DNA of 64,000 bases from Rhodobacter sp. SY28-1 (lineage in GTDB: Bacteria; Pseudomonadota; Alphaproteobacteria; Rhodobacterales; Rhodobacteraceae): the NCBI RefSeq assembly GCF_005222785.1, contig NZ_STGH01000001.1:1302001-1366000 (forward strand), in the 5' to 3' direction. Within the stretch, counting starts at the first letter, position 1. Every line of letters begins with the position of its first letter. A program made the position numbers and the translations under genes. Below the pieces are notes generated by a model. That model saw nothing but the letters and a program-made list of their open reading frames with translations. It was not told where the DNA came from and did not search any database. This document shows, one piece after another, positions 53,667 through 62,611 of this stretch.

Positions 53667-54464
53667 ATGCGGGTTTCACCGGCGCTTGCGGCTGATCTTG
53701 TCGCAACGGCGCATGAACTGGCGGATGTGGCGCGCGTTGTGACCCTGTCCCATTTCCGGACCCGCTCTCTTGAAGCTGAAACCAAGGAAGCCCATCGGTT
53801 CGACCCGGTGACGGCGGCTGACCGGCTGTCGGAACAGCGCATGCGCGACGTTCTGCAGCGTCGGCGGCCCTTGGACGGGATCCTGGGCGAGGAATATGGC
53901 TCCAGCTCCGGGTTGAGCGGCCTGACCTGGGTGCTCGATCCCATCGACGGAACCCGGGGCTATCTGTCGGGCACGCCCACCTGGGGTGTCCTGATCTCGG
54001 TCCGCGATGCCGAGGGCGTGCTGTATGGCATCATCGACCAACCCTACATTGGTGAGCGGTTCGAGGGCGGCCTTGGACTGTCGCGGATGCGCGGCCCGAT
54101 GGGTGAGGCTGATCTGGCCGTCCGCCCGGCGCGGCCGCTGGGGCAATCCATCCTGTTCACGACCTTCCCCGAAGTGGGCACCGCTGCCGAGGGTGCCGCC
54201 TTTCGGCGCGTGGCGGCGGGGGTCAAGCTGGTGCGCTATGGCACCGACTGCTACGCCTATGCACTGATCGCCGCCGGCCAGATCGACCTGGTGATCGAGG
54301 CGGGGTTGCAGGCCTATGACGTGCAGGCGCCGATCGCGGTGATCGAGGCGGCGGGCGGCATCGTCACCGACTGGCAGGGACGCCCGGCGCTGGACGGCGG
54401 GCAGATCCTAGCGGCCGCCAACCGACAGGTTCATGCCGAGGCGCTGGCCCTGCTGAACCAGTAG
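53667..54464 (+). CDS. Inositol monophosphatase family protein (histidinol-phosphatase-like)
   Basis: The 265-residue metal-dependent phosphatase has GEE (74-76), DPIDGT (91-96) and YDVQAPIAVIEAAGG with a metal-binding Asp replaced within the usual WDxAA motif pattern. FDPVTAADR (46-54) is the N-terminal lithium-sensitive-type motif. It could be HisN, CysQ or a general sugar phosphatase; none can be chosen. GGGAGAGGATC precedes the ATG. Confidence 0.87.
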   Translation: MRVSPALAADLVATAHELADVARVVTLSHFRTRSLEAETKEAHRFDPVTAADRLSEQRMRDVLQRRRPLDGILGEEYGSSSGLSGLTWVLDPIDGTRGYLSGTPTWGVLISVRDAEGVLYGIIDQPYIGERFEGGLGLSRMRGPMGEADLAVRPARPLGQSILFTTFPEVGTAAEGAAFRRVAAGVKLVRYGTDCYAYALIAAGQIDLVIEAGLQAYDVQAPIAVIEAAGGIVTDWQGRPALDGGQILAAANRQVHAEALALLNQ

Positions 54465-54652
54465 CCCGGGCCGCTGCTGCCAGACCCTTTATCCGTCGCC
54501 GTCTGAAACAGCTTCTCGCCTTGGCCATTTGCCTGGCTCTTGTCGGCTGGCGCCCCCTCGGGCTAGGGTGCGAGAGCCGGACGTGTCCTTCGCCCTTCTG
54601 ACGGACGGCTTTGGTTTCCCCTGAAACCGAAGGGTGCGCAACGGGTGCACCC

Positions 54653-55993
54653 ATGACCGATCTTTTGATCCGCAATGCCGATGTCGTGGTGACGATGAAT
54701 GCAGCACGATCCGAGCTTTCGGGCGCGGATGTGCTGATCCGGGACGGGAGTGTCGCCTCGGTCGGGCAGGGACTGCCGACCCAGGGGGCGGAGGTGATCG
54801 AGGCGCGCGGCTGCGTGGTCACCCCGGGTCTGGTGAACACGCATCACCATCTGTACCAGACACTGACTCGGGCCGTGCCGGGCGGGCAGGATGCGCTCCT
54901 CTTCGGTTGGCTGAAGACGCTGTATCCGATCTGGGCAAGGTTCGGGCCCGAAGAGATGTTCACCTCGGCCCAGGTCGGACTGGCAGAACTGGCGCTTTCG
55001 GGCTGCACGATGACATCCGACCACCTGTATCTCTATCCGAACGGCGCGCGGCTGGATGACACGATTGCAGCGGCGACAGAGGTCGGTCTGCGGTTCCACC
55101 CGACACGCGGCGCGATGTCGATCGGCGAAAGCGCGGGGGGGCTGCCGCCCGACAGCCTGGTTGAAAAGGAACCCGCGATCCTGGACGACATGATCCGGGT
55201 CGTTGACCGGTTTCACGATCCGAAGCCGGGGGCAATGGTACGGGTCGGACTGGCGCCCTGTTCGCCCTTCTCGGTCAGCCGCGAGTTGATGCGGGACGCA
55301 GCCCTTCTGGCGCGGGACAAGGGCGTGATGCTGCACACTCATCTGGCCGAGAACGACGAAGATATCGCCTATTCCCTGGCCCAGTTCGGCTGCCGCCCCG
55401 GCCAGTATGCCGAGGACCTGGGATGGACCGGGCCGGATGTCTGGCACGCGCATTGCGTCAAGCTGGATAGTTCGGAAATTGAACTTTTCAGCCGGTCGAG
55501 GACGGGTATTGCCCATTGTCCATGTTCGAATTGTAGACTTGGGTCCGGCATCGCCCCGGTGCGCGCGATGCGGGACCGGGGGGTGAAGGTCGGGCTTGGG
55601 GTCGATGGTTCGGCCTCGAACGACGCGGGCAACCTGATCACCGAGGCGCGGATGGCGATGCTGTTGCAGCGGGTTGCCAAGGGCGCGGATGCGATGAGCG
55701 CGCGCGAGGCGCTGGAGATTGCGACGCTCGGGGGGGCAGGAGTTCTGGGGCGCGGCGACCTGGGATCAATCGAGGTGGGCAAGCGGGCCGACCTGGCAAT
55801 CTGGGACATGACCGGGGTCGAGGCGGCGGGGTCCTGGGACCCGGTCGCGGCGCTGGTTCTTTGCGGTCCGACGCGGGTGAAGGATCTGATCGTCGAGGGT
55901 CGGCAGGTGGTGCGGGACGGGCAGATGACGACCATTGATCTTCCGCGGCTTCTGGAAGGCCAGCGCCGACTTGCGACAAGACTGGCGGGGTAA
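54653..55993 (+). CDS. 8-oxoguanine deaminase-like amidohydrolase
   Basis: The 446-residue protein belongs to the ATZ/TRZ amidohydrolase family. Metal ligands are His64/His66 in VNTHHHLYQTLTRAV, His in LHTHLAEN, His in WHAHCVKLD and Asp in GLGVDGSASND. The GRADL/C-terminal region (IEVGKRADLAIWDMTGVEAA) is usual. I recognise the family as 8-oxoguanine deaminases or hydroxyatrazine-type deaminases; 8-oxoguanine deaminase fits the Rhodobacterales relatives best. A guanine deaminase gene lies 1.3 kb away. Confidence 0.83.
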   Translation: MTDLLIRNADVVVTMNAARSELSGADVLIRDGSVASVGQGLPTQGAEVIEARGCVVTPGLVNTHHHLYQTLTRAVPGGQDALLFGWLKTLYPIWARFGPEEMFTSAQVGLAELALSGCTMTSDHLYLYPNGARLDDTIAAATEVGLRFHPTRGAMSIGESAGGLPPDSLVEKEPAILDDMIRVVDRFHDPKPGAMVRVGLAPCSPFSVSRELMRDAALLARDKGVMLHTHLAENDEDIAYSLAQFGCRPGQYAEDLGWTGPDVWHAHCVKLDSSEIELFSRSRTGIAHCPCSNCRLGSGIAPVRAMRDRGVKVGLGVDGSASNDAGNLITEARMAMLLQRVAKGADAMSAREALEIATLGGAGVLGRGDLGSIEVGKRADLAIWDMTGVEAAGSWDPVAALVLCGPTRVKDLIVEGRQVVRDGQMTTIDLPRLLEGQRRLATRLAG

Positions 55994-56068
55994 CATCCGG
56001 TTTTCCCGCCCTTTCGGACTCTGCAGAAGCTGGGCAAGGTCGCCGCATGGCAACCAAGGAGTCCCTGC

Positions 56069-56650
56069 ATGCGCTATCTGTCCGCCCTTGCCCTGACGCT
56101 GGCCATTGGACTGCCTGCTGCGGCACAGACGGTACTTTCGGAAGTCAGCGGAAACTGGGCCGGCCCCTCGAACACCGGTTTCTACTTCACGGCGCAGCTG
56201 GTCCAGAACAAGGATCGTCTTGGCCTGGTGATCTGGAACGGCAACGATGGCGCGCCCGGCACGTCGGGCAGTCCGGAATTCGACAACCGCGAAATCGAAC
56301 TGGGCGCCTTTGCGACCCGGCAGGACCTGGAGGTGCTGGACAGCCCGAACGGCAGCATCCTGCAGATCACGGTCGAGTTCGCCGATGAAGAGGCCGAGGG
56401 TCGGTCGGTCACCCAGATCCAGCGGATCGACAACCAGTACACGGTGGTCGGTTACTATCATCGGTCGTCGTTCTACAACCCCGGCGGCGAGCCCTATTCC
56501 TATGACTGCGACGTCGATCTCTGGAACATGGTCTCGGTCGACAACGGCACCCGGCGGCAGCTGGAGCCGGTGGGCTTCGAGGCGCTGAACGCGAGCGACT
56601 GGACCTTCGGTGCGGCCTTCGACCGGGGCTTCTGCACGCGGGCCGAGTAG
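56069..56650 (+). CDS. Secreted hypothetical protein
   Basis: A 193-residue protein with a signal peptide (MRYLSALALTLAIGLPAAA-QTV). The mature part is beta-rich with DNREIELGAFATRQDLEVLD and two cysteines (YSYDCDVDL, RGFCTRAE) likely to be disulfide-bonded. I cannot name a family. AAGGAG stands upstream of the ATG. The 26-base gap to the next gene suggests one transcript. Confidence 0.7.
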   Translation: MRYLSALALTLAIGLPAAAQTVLSEVSGNWAGPSNTGFYFTAQLVQNKDRLGLVIWNGNDGAPGTSGSPEFDNREIELGAFATRQDLEVLDSPNGSILQITVEFADEEAEGRSVTQIQRIDNQYTVVGYYHRSSFYNPGGEPYSYDCDVDLWNMVSVDNGTRRQLEPVGFEALNASDWTFGAAFDRGFCTRAE

Positions 56651-56676
56651 GGTAGAACGGCCTTTCAGGAGGCCCC

Positions 56677-56994
56677 ATGTCCCACGACTATGCTGCCCAG
56701 CGGCGCGACACGTTCCAGACCTTCCGCCAGTCGAAGGGGGTGAGCCTGCCGAAGACGGCGGTGGTGGAGTTTGCCTTCTTCATCGAGGAGCTGGATGCCA
56801 GCTGGGCCGCCTTCGAACGCGCGCTGCGGCTGGCGGGGTTCACGACGCGGCGGCTGAAGGATGGCGAGACGCTGATCGCCTCGTTCGGGCCGATGCCGGT
56901 CACGCCGGAGGCGATCTGGGAACGGGAACATGCGGCCACGGAAATCGCCCTGAAGCATGACTTCTACCCGGACGGCTGGGAGCTGGCGGAGTAG
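56677..56994 (+). CDS. RraB-like ribonuclease E inhibitor domain protein
   Basis: The 105-residue protein has a conserved pattern VVEFAFFIEELDASWAAFER, LIASFGPMPVTPEAIWERE and the terminal HDFYPDGWELAE. The last part is akin to the YDGWE-type end of RraB (regulator of RNase E activity B). AGGAGGCCCC stands before the ATG. Assignment to RraB is by pattern only. Its TAG stop is followed by a palindrome. Confidence 0.68.
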   Translation: MSHDYAAQRRDTFQTFRQSKGVSLPKTAVVEFAFFIEELDASWAAFERALRLAGFTTRRLKDGETLIASFGPMPVTPEAIWEREHAATEIALKHDFYPDGWELAE

Positions 56995-56995
56995 G

Positions 56996-57012
56996 CTGTC
57001 CACGCAGGACAG
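56996..57012. repeat. CTGTCC/GGACAG palindrome after the RraB-like gene
   Basis: CTGTCC, ACGCA, GGACAG, two bases after the TAG of the preceding gene. It resembles the TGTCCAC/GTGGACA palindrome after tadA, and both are followed by AT-rich sequence (GATTTTCAAATTGAGTTGAA here). The rest of the gap 57013-57292 includes a short CCGTCC/GGAGGGG-like patch and the hairpin at 57215. Confidence 0.55.
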
Positions 57013-57214
57013 ATTTTCAAATTGAGTTGAATCAATCGGTTACGCTTGGCGATTCAGGTGGTCCTTACCATAATGACCGGGCTCCCCAAGCCCCGTCCAA
57101 CGGAGGGGAAGGGGAGGTGCCAGCGGCACTGGCGTCGCACGTCAGCCTCGGGCGTATTTGCGGGTTGGGGCGGTTGTCAAATTGAGCGCCTGTGGCGCGA
57201 AGACTCTTTGTCTC

Positions 57215-57243
57215 GGCTTTGCGCGTGAAGAACGCGCAAAGCC
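57215..57243. terminator. Strong 12-base-pair hairpin upstream of guaD 3' end
   Basis: GGCTTTGCGCGT, loop GAAGA, ACGCGCAAAGCC. It is 50 bases beyond the guaD stop on the minus strand and lacks a T-tract. The plus strand continues GGAGCCTCCGGCGGGAGTAT, an intergenic phrase seen widely in this group. Confidence 0.5.
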
Positions 57244-57292
57244 TCGGGAGCCTCCGGCGGGAGTATTTGGGACATGGGCAAGGCCCTTTGGG

Positions 57293-58573
57293 TCAGGTCG
57301 CCAGGCGTTTGCCGTTCACCCAGACTTCCGCGATGGCCCGGTCGTCGCCCATCATGATTGTGGGGAACAGCTGCTGCCAGAGGTCCGTGGCGCGTCGCGT
57401 CGACTGTTCGATGGCGGGGGTGGAGGCGAGGTCGATGACGATGAGGTCGGCCTCCATCCCCGGGGCGAGGTTGCCAATCTTGTCCTCGCAGCGGAGCGCA
57501 CGGGCGGAGCCTTGGGTGGCAAGCCACCAGAGCTGCGCGGGGTGCAAGGACTGTCCGCGAAGCTGGGCGACCTCGTAGGCGGCGGCCATCGTACGCAGCA
57601 TCGAGAAGTTCGAGCCGCCGCCCGTGTCGGTGGCAAGGCCGACACGAAGCCGGGTGGCGAGGGTCATGTCGAAGAGACCCGAGCCGATGAAGGTGTTCGA
57701 GGTCGGGCAATGGACGAGGCTTGCCCCGGCCTCGATCAGGCGGGATTTTTCGCGGTCGGTCAGATGGATGGCGTGGCCGTAGACAGCACCTTCGCGGAGC
57801 AGCCCTTGCGCCTCATAGGTGTCGAGGTAGTCGCGGGACTGCGGGAAGAGGTCCTTCACCCATGCGATCTCGTCGGTCTGTTCGCTGAGGTGGGTCTGCA
57901 TCAGGCAGTCGGGGTATTCGCGCCAGAGCTGGCCCAGGGCGGCGAGCTGTTCCGGCGTCGAAGTGGGCGAGAAGCGTGGGGTGATGACATAGGACAGGCG
58001 GTCCTGGCCGTGCCATTTCTCAAGCAGCTGCTTGCTGTCGTCGTAGGCCGATTGGGCGGTGTCGCGGAGGCCCTCGGGGGCGTTGCGGTCCATGCAGGTC
58101 TTGCCAGCGAAAATCCGCATGCCGCGCGACTGGGCAGCGGTGAAGATGGCGTCAACGCTGGCCGGGTGGATCGTGGCGTAAGAGCAGACGGTGGTGGTGC
58201 CGCGGGCGAGGATCAGGTCGAGGTAGCGGTTCGCTATCTCCTCCGCATAGGCGGGATCACTGAAGCGCATTTCTTCGGGGAAGGTGTAGGTGTTCAGCCA
58301 GTCGATCAGGCGCTTGCCCCAGGAGGCGATGATCGCGGTCTGGGGGTAGTGGACGTGGGCGTCGATGAAGCCTGCGGAGATGAGCTTCTGCCCATGGTCG
58401 TGGATGCGGGCCTGGGGGTAGCGGGTGCGCAAGGCGTCAGCCTCGCCCACGGCGCTGATGCGGCCCTGTTCGACGGCGACCGCGCCCCGGGTCAGGACCC
58501 GCGCGGCCGAGAGGCCTTCGGTGAAGGGATCGCCGGCGAAGCTGAGCACCTGGCCCAGAAGAAGATCGGTCAT
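57293..58573 (-). CDS. guaD: Guanine deaminase
   Basis: The 426-residue amidohydrolase has metal ligands His73/His75 in GFIDAHVHYPQTAIIAS, LMQTHLSEQTDEI, AVYGHAIHLT and ATDTGGGSNFSM, plus the guanine-deaminase-type segment VHCPTSNTFIGSGLF. It converts guanine to xanthine. The ATG at 58573 gives the usual length; the longer upstream frame is non-coding-looking. It is divergent from mgtE across 181 bases. Confidence 0.92.
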   Translation of the reverse strand: MTDLLLGQVLSFAGDPFTEGLSAARVLTRGAVAVEQGRISAVGEADALRTRYPQARIHDHGQKLISAGFIDAHVHYPQTAIIASWGKRLIDWLNTYTFPEEMRFSDPAYAEEIANRYLDLILARGTTTVCSYATIHPASVDAIFTAAQSRGMRIFAGKTCMDRNAPEGLRDTAQSAYDDSKQLLEKWHGQDRLSYVITPRFSPTSTPEQLAALGQLWREYPDCLMQTHLSEQTDEIAWVKDLFPQSRDYLDTYEAQGLLREGAVYGHAIHLTDREKSRLIEAGASLVHCPTSNTFIGSGLFDMTLATRLRVGLATDTGGGSNFSMLRTMAAAYEVAQLRGQSLHPAQLWWLATQGSARALRCEDKIGNLAPGMEADLIVIDLASTPAIEQSTRRATDLWQQLFPTIMMGDDRAIAEVWVNGKRLAT

Positions 58574-58754
58574 GGGGCACCTTTCGAACCGGCACAGGGT
58601 AGAGTGTTTCGCGGGCCCGGTAAATTTTCCACTGCAGATCAAGGCTTGAAACTGTTTCGCAAAAGCGCGAAGGCCGGGGTGCGGGGCGAATGGGCAGCGG
58701 GCTTTGCCGTTGCCGGAAAAGCGGCCTAAGGTCGGCGGAAGAGCGGAGGGTCGC

Positions 58755-60137
58755 ATGGCGGAGACGACAGTCAAGACGACGCCGGACGCGATGGATGCGG
58801 CGACGCTTGAGGCGACACTGGATGCGGCGCTGGATGCCGCCCGCGCCGGGGATTCCGCCCGGGTCGAAGCACTGTTGGAGCCGGTCCACCCGGCCGACGT
58901 CGCCGACCTTCTGGAGCAGGTTTCGGAGTCCGACCGCGAGGCGCTGCTTGCGATGGGTTCGGCCGTCATCGACGGCGAGGTGCTGTCCGAGATCAGCGAT
59001 GCTATCCGCGAGGACGTGCTGGGCGCGCTGCCCGACGAGGTGGTGGCCGAAGCGCTGCGGGAGCTCGACTCCGACGACCTTGTGGACATCGTCGAGGATC
59101 TGGAGGCCGAGGATCAGGGCCGCCTTTTGGGCGCGATGGATGCGGCTGACCGGATGGCGGTGGAGCAGGCGCTGGCCTGGCCGGAGTATTCCGCAGGCCG
59201 GTTGATGCAGCGCGAGCTGGTGGTGGCGCCGGAGCACTGGACGGTGGGCGAAGCCATTGATTTCCTTCGCGGAGCCGACCATCTGCCCGACCAGTTCTAC
59301 CATGTGATTCTGGTCGACCCGCGGATGGCCCCGGTGGGCTATGTGACGCTGGGGCGCGTGTTGTCGTCGGGCCGTGACGTGGCGCTGAAGGCGATCACCG
59401 AGGAGAGTTTCCGCACCGTCGCGGCCACGGACGAGGAGGCGGATGTCGCCTATATCTTCAACCAGTATCACCTGATTTCCTGTCCCGTCGTCGATGGCTC
59501 GGGCCGGCTGGTCGGGGTCATCACCATCGACGACGCGATGAACGTGCTGGATGAGGAGCATGAGGAGGACATGCTGCGTCTGGCCGGTGTGGGCGACGAG
59601 GCGGATGTCAGCGACGGGCCGGTCGAGACGGTGAAGCAGCGGTTGCCCTGGCTGGTGATCAACCTGTTCACGGCGTCCTTGTCAGCGCTGGTCATCAGCC
59701 AGTTCGAGGCGACCATTGCCTCGATCGTCGTGCTGGCGGCGCTCATGCCGATCGTGGCGTCCACAGGCGGGATTGCGGGGACGCAGTCGCTGGCGGTGGC
59801 GGTCCGGGCCCTGGCGACACGGGACCTGACGCGGGCGAACGCGGGGCGGGTGGTGCGGCGGGAACTGCTCGCGGGGCTGATGAACGGGATCGGGCTGGCA
59901 CTGATCCTTGGGGCCGCCGGGGTGCTGATCTTCGGCGACTGGCATCTGGGGCTGGTGCTGGGCTTGGCGATGATCGTGAACCAGATCGTGGCGGCCTTGG
60001 GCGGCGTGCTGGTGCCCCTGACGCTGGAGCGTATGGGGCTGGACCCGGCGCTGGCGAGCGGCACGTTCGTGACGACGCTGACGGATGTGATGGGGTTCTT
60101 TGCCTTTCTCGGGCTGGCGACGGTGATGCTGACATGA
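58755..60137 (+). CDS. mgtE: Magnesium transporter MgtE
   Basis: The 460-residue protein has an acidic superhelical N-domain (about 20-140), a tandem CBS pair (about 150-270; YAFNQYHLISCPVVDGSGRL-like), and five C-terminal transmembrane helices with the pore motif TGGIAGTQSLAVAVRAL and MNGIGLALILGA. It gates Mg2+ uptake in response to cytosolic Mg2+. The ATG at 58755 has GCGGAGGG upstream. It overlaps the MTHFS gene by four bases. Confidence 0.93.
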   Translation: MAETTVKTTPDAMDAATLEATLDAALDAARAGDSARVEALLEPVHPADVADLLEQVSESDREALLAMGSAVIDGEVLSEISDAIREDVLGALPDEVVAEALRELDSDDLVDIVEDLEAEDQGRLLGAMDAADRMAVEQALAWPEYSAGRLMQRELVVAPEHWTVGEAIDFLRGADHLPDQFYHVILVDPRMAPVGYVTLGRVLSSGRDVALKAITEESFRTVAATDEEADVAYIFNQYHLISCPVVDGSGRLVGVITIDDAMNVLDEEHEEDMLRLAGVGDEADVSDGPVETVKQRLPWLVINLFTASLSALVISQFEATIASIVVLAALMPIVASTGGIAGTQSLAVAVRALATRDLTRANAGRVVRRELLAGLMNGIGLALILGAAGVLIFGDWHLGLVLGLAMIVNQIVAALGGVLVPLTLERMGLDPALASGTFVTTLTDVMGFFAFLGLATVMLT

Positions 60138-60679
60138 CGGATGTGAAAGCTGAGGCGCGGGCAAAGGCCTTTGCGCGGCGGGCAGAGGCATTTGCGGCGG
60201 GGCAGGGCCAGGCGGCAGAGATCCTGGCGGATTACCTGTCGGGGCATCGGGGCAAGGTCCTGTCAGGCTACATGCCGATGCGGACCGAGATTGATCCCCT
60301 CCCCGCGATGGCGGCGCATCAGGGGCCGGTGGGTGTGCCGGTGATCATGGAGAAGGCCACGCCCTTGCGGTTCCGGGAATGGTCGCCGGGCTGCAGGCTG
60401 GTCGAGGGCGCGTTCAAGGCGATGATCCCCGAGGAGGGGGCCTGGGTCGAGCCGGAGGTGCTGATCGTGCCTTTGCTCGCCTGGGACCGGCGGGGGTTCC
60501 GCTTAGGCTATGGTGGGGGGTTCTACGACCGGACGCTGGAGGGGCTGCGGGCGCGGGGGAGGGTGCTGGCGGTGGGGTTCGCCTTCGCGGCGCAGGAGGT
60601 GGAGGCCGTGCCGATTGACGAGTTCGATCAGCGGCTGGATGCGGTAGTGACGGAAAAGGGCATCACGGTTTTCGCGTGA
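60134..60679 (+). CDS. 5-formyltetrahydrofolate cyclo-ligase
   Basis: The 181-residue protein begins MTDVKAEARAKAFARRAEAF, has the MTHFS signature RLGYGGGFYDRTL and conserved LSGYMPMRTEIDPLP, and ends EFDQRLDAVVTEKGI. It converts 5-formyl-THF to 5,10-methenyl-THF using ATP. It is coupled to mgtE by an ATGA overlap, a pairing I do not read functionally. Confidence 0.92.
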   Translation: MTDVKAEARAKAFARRAEAFAAGQGQAAEILADYLSGHRGKVLSGYMPMRTEIDPLPAMAAHQGPVGVPVIMEKATPLRFREWSPGCRLVEGAFKAMIPEEGAWVEPEVLIVPLLAWDRRGFRLGYGGGFYDRTLEGLRARGRVLAVGFAFAAQEVEAVPIDEFDQRLDAVVTEKGITVFA

Positions 60680-60685
60680 CGCCCC

Positions 60686-60729
60686 AAAATCCTTCGAAGG
60701 ATTTTGCAAAAGTTTTCGAAAACTTTTGC
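60686..60729. terminator. Two adjacent perfect palindromes between convergent genes
   Basis: AAAATCCTTCGAAGGATTTT (60686-60705) is immediately followed by a 24-base palindrome with arms GCAAAAGTTTTC and GAAAACTTTTGC (60706-60729). Both are centred on TTCGAA/TTTTCGAAAA-type cores. They separate convergent genes and end with T-rich arms on either strand, so they can act as a bidirectional terminator and as DNA repeats. Confidence 0.65.
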
Positions 60730-60734
60730 GCCCT

Positions 60735-62051
60735 TCAGTGCGCGATGTCTTCCTGGCGGACGAACATGTTGCCCCAGGCCCGGTCGATCAATTCGGGCGT
60801 CATCTGGTAGGGGATGTTCTCGAAGTCGCAGACCGCGATCATCTGGTCGATCAGGAAGACCGGCTGATAGTTCGCGTAGTTGTTCTGGATCGTCGGGAAC
60901 TTGACCTTCATCAGGTGCATCAGCGCGGTTTCGTCCAGCGGCATCTTCTTCTTGCGGGCGACCATTGCGAAGATCTTAAGGAAGTTCTCCTGGGACGGGC
61001 CGTCGATCTTGATCTTGAAGAAGATACGCCGCAGGGCCGCGCCGTCGAAGATCTGGTTCGGGTGGAAGTTGGTCGAGAAGATGACCAGCGTGTCGAAGGG
61101 CACGGTGAACTTTTCGCCCGACTGCAGCGCCAGGATGTCGCGGCTTTCTTCCAGCGGCACGATCCAGCGGTTGACGATCTTTTGCGGCGGTTCGGCCTGG
61201 CGGCCAAGGTCGTCGATGATGAAGATGCCGCCGGTGGCCTTCAGCTGCAGGGGGGCCTGATAGGTTCGGGCCGTGGGGTTGTAGTTCAGGTCCAGCATGT
61301 CGAGGCTGAGTTCACCGCCGGTGATGACCGAGGGACGCTCGCAGTAGACATAGCGGTTGTCGAAGCGGTTCGAGGTGCGGCGCAGGGAGTTCGGGTCGTC
61401 CACCGCCATCTCGGCCGAGGAGTGGACGATCGGGTCGTAGACGCTGATGATCTGACCGGAATATTCGATGGCGCGGGGGACATAGACCTTGTCGCCAAGG
61501 GCAGCGCGGATGCCATGCGAAATCGAGGATTTGCCGTTGCCGGGCGGGCCGTAAAGCAGGATCGAGCGGCCCGAGGTCACGGCAGGGCCGAGGTTGTCGA
61601 TCAGGTCGGGCGGCAGGATCAGGTGGCCCATGCCGGAGAGAAGCTGTTCGCGGTTCAGACGGATGTCGCGGACCGACTGGCGCTTGATCTGCACCGAATA
61701 CTGGTCCAGCGGCACCGGCATCGCGCCGTAGTATTCCGACTGGGACAGGGCGTCGAGTGCGCGGGCCTTTCCGGCATCGGTCAGCTCGTACGACATCTCG
61801 TTCGACGCCGTCGCGGACATTGTGCCCATCGCGGTCAAGAGCTTTTGCGTCCGCGCGAGGTCAACCAGTTCCTGGGTCAGCGGGACTGGCAGGCAGATGA
61901 TCTTTGAAAGCGTCGTGACCTGCGACTGGTTGGTGCGGAACATCGACTTCAACAGGATGTCGCGCATCATGATGATCGACAGGCCGGTATCTTCCAGCGA
62001 GCGGGGCGAGGGCGGCGGTTGCACGCCCGATACCGGGGCCTCAGCGTTCAT
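60735..62051 (-). CDS. AAA-family ATP-binding protein of the Tad/prepilin peptidase locus
   Basis: A 438-residue protein with N-terminal helical domain and an AAA core (Walker A GPPGNGKS, about 168-175; Walker B FIIDDLG; sensor-like FSTNFHPNQIFDGAALRRIF). It ends QMTPELIDRAWGNMFVRQED. I know it as a conserved neighbour of cpaA in Rhodobacterales but not its function. It starts 62 bases after the prepilin peptidase gene stop on the same strand. Confidence 0.8.
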   Translation of the reverse strand: MNAEAPVSGVQPPPSPRSLEDTGLSIIMMRDILLKSMFRTNQSQVTTLSKIICLPVPLTQELVDLARTQKLLTAMGTMSATASNEMSYELTDAGKARALDALSQSEYYGAMPVPLDQYSVQIKRQSVRDIRLNREQLLSGMGHLILPPDLIDNLGPAVTSGRSILLYGPPGNGKSSISHGIRAALGDKVYVPRAIEYSGQIISVYDPIVHSSAEMAVDDPNSLRRTSNRFDNRYVYCERPSVITGGELSLDMLDLNYNPTARTYQAPLQLKATGGIFIIDDLGRQAEPPQKIVNRWIVPLEESRDILALQSGEKFTVPFDTLVIFSTNFHPNQIFDGAALRRIFFKIKIDGPSQENFLKIFAMVARKKKMPLDETALMHLMKVKFPTIQNNYANYQPVFLIDQMIAVCDFENIPYQMTPELIDRAWGNMFVRQEDIAH

Positions 62052-62113
62052 AGGGCAAGCTCCGTGGACAATCTAGCGCAGTACTGCGCATTGAGTCGTA
62101 AACGTGACTTGTG

Positions 62114-62611
62114 TCAGCCCTGTGGCCAGATGGCGGCAAGAAGGTAGAAGATCACGATGGACGACAGCGCCAGACCGAAGGGAAAGTAGCGCCGCTTGGT
62201 CCAGCTTTCCCAGTCCGGCGTCGCATTCCGCACCACCGGCAGGCTGCGCAAGATCCGGTGCACGGCCAGCGACCCGATCATCGAGAAGAAGATGATCAGA
62301 AGGATTTCGCCGATGTTGCCACCGACGAACAGCCCGGCCATCGCGGCGGCGAACTTTGCGTCCCCCGCCCCGAAGGTGCCGGTCAGATACATCAGGAAGC
62401 CTGCGACAAAGACGATGGCCATCAGCGCAAAGCCCCAAGCCCAGACCGTCAGCGTGGGGGACACATACCAGCCCAGAAGCGGCCAGACCGCCGCCATCGC
62501 AAGTACGGAGGTGTTGGGGATCTTCATCCGCTTGAGGTCCGAGAGTGCCGCCCAGATCGCAATGGGCAGCACCGGGACCAGAAGGATCAGCGCATCGGTC
62601 GGCTCAAGCAT
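62114..62611 (-). CDS. Prepilin peptidase CpaA/TadV (A24 family)
   Basis: The 165-residue membrane protein has the two A24 aspartates: Asp25 in AIWAALSDLKRMKIPN and Asp84 in TGTFGAGDAKFAAA, with about six helices. It cleaves the Flp/Tad pilin leader. It overlaps the upstream TPR gene by one base (TGATG), and the AAA gene follows. Confidence 0.9.
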   Translation of the reverse strand: MLEPTDALILLVPVLPIAIWAALSDLKRMKIPNTSVLAMAAVWPLLGWYVSPTLTVWAWGFALMAIVFVAGFLMYLTGTFGAGDAKFAAAMAGLFVGGNIGEILLIIFFSMIGSLAVHRILRSLPVVRNATPDWESWTKRRYFPFGLALSSIVIFYLLAAIWPQG

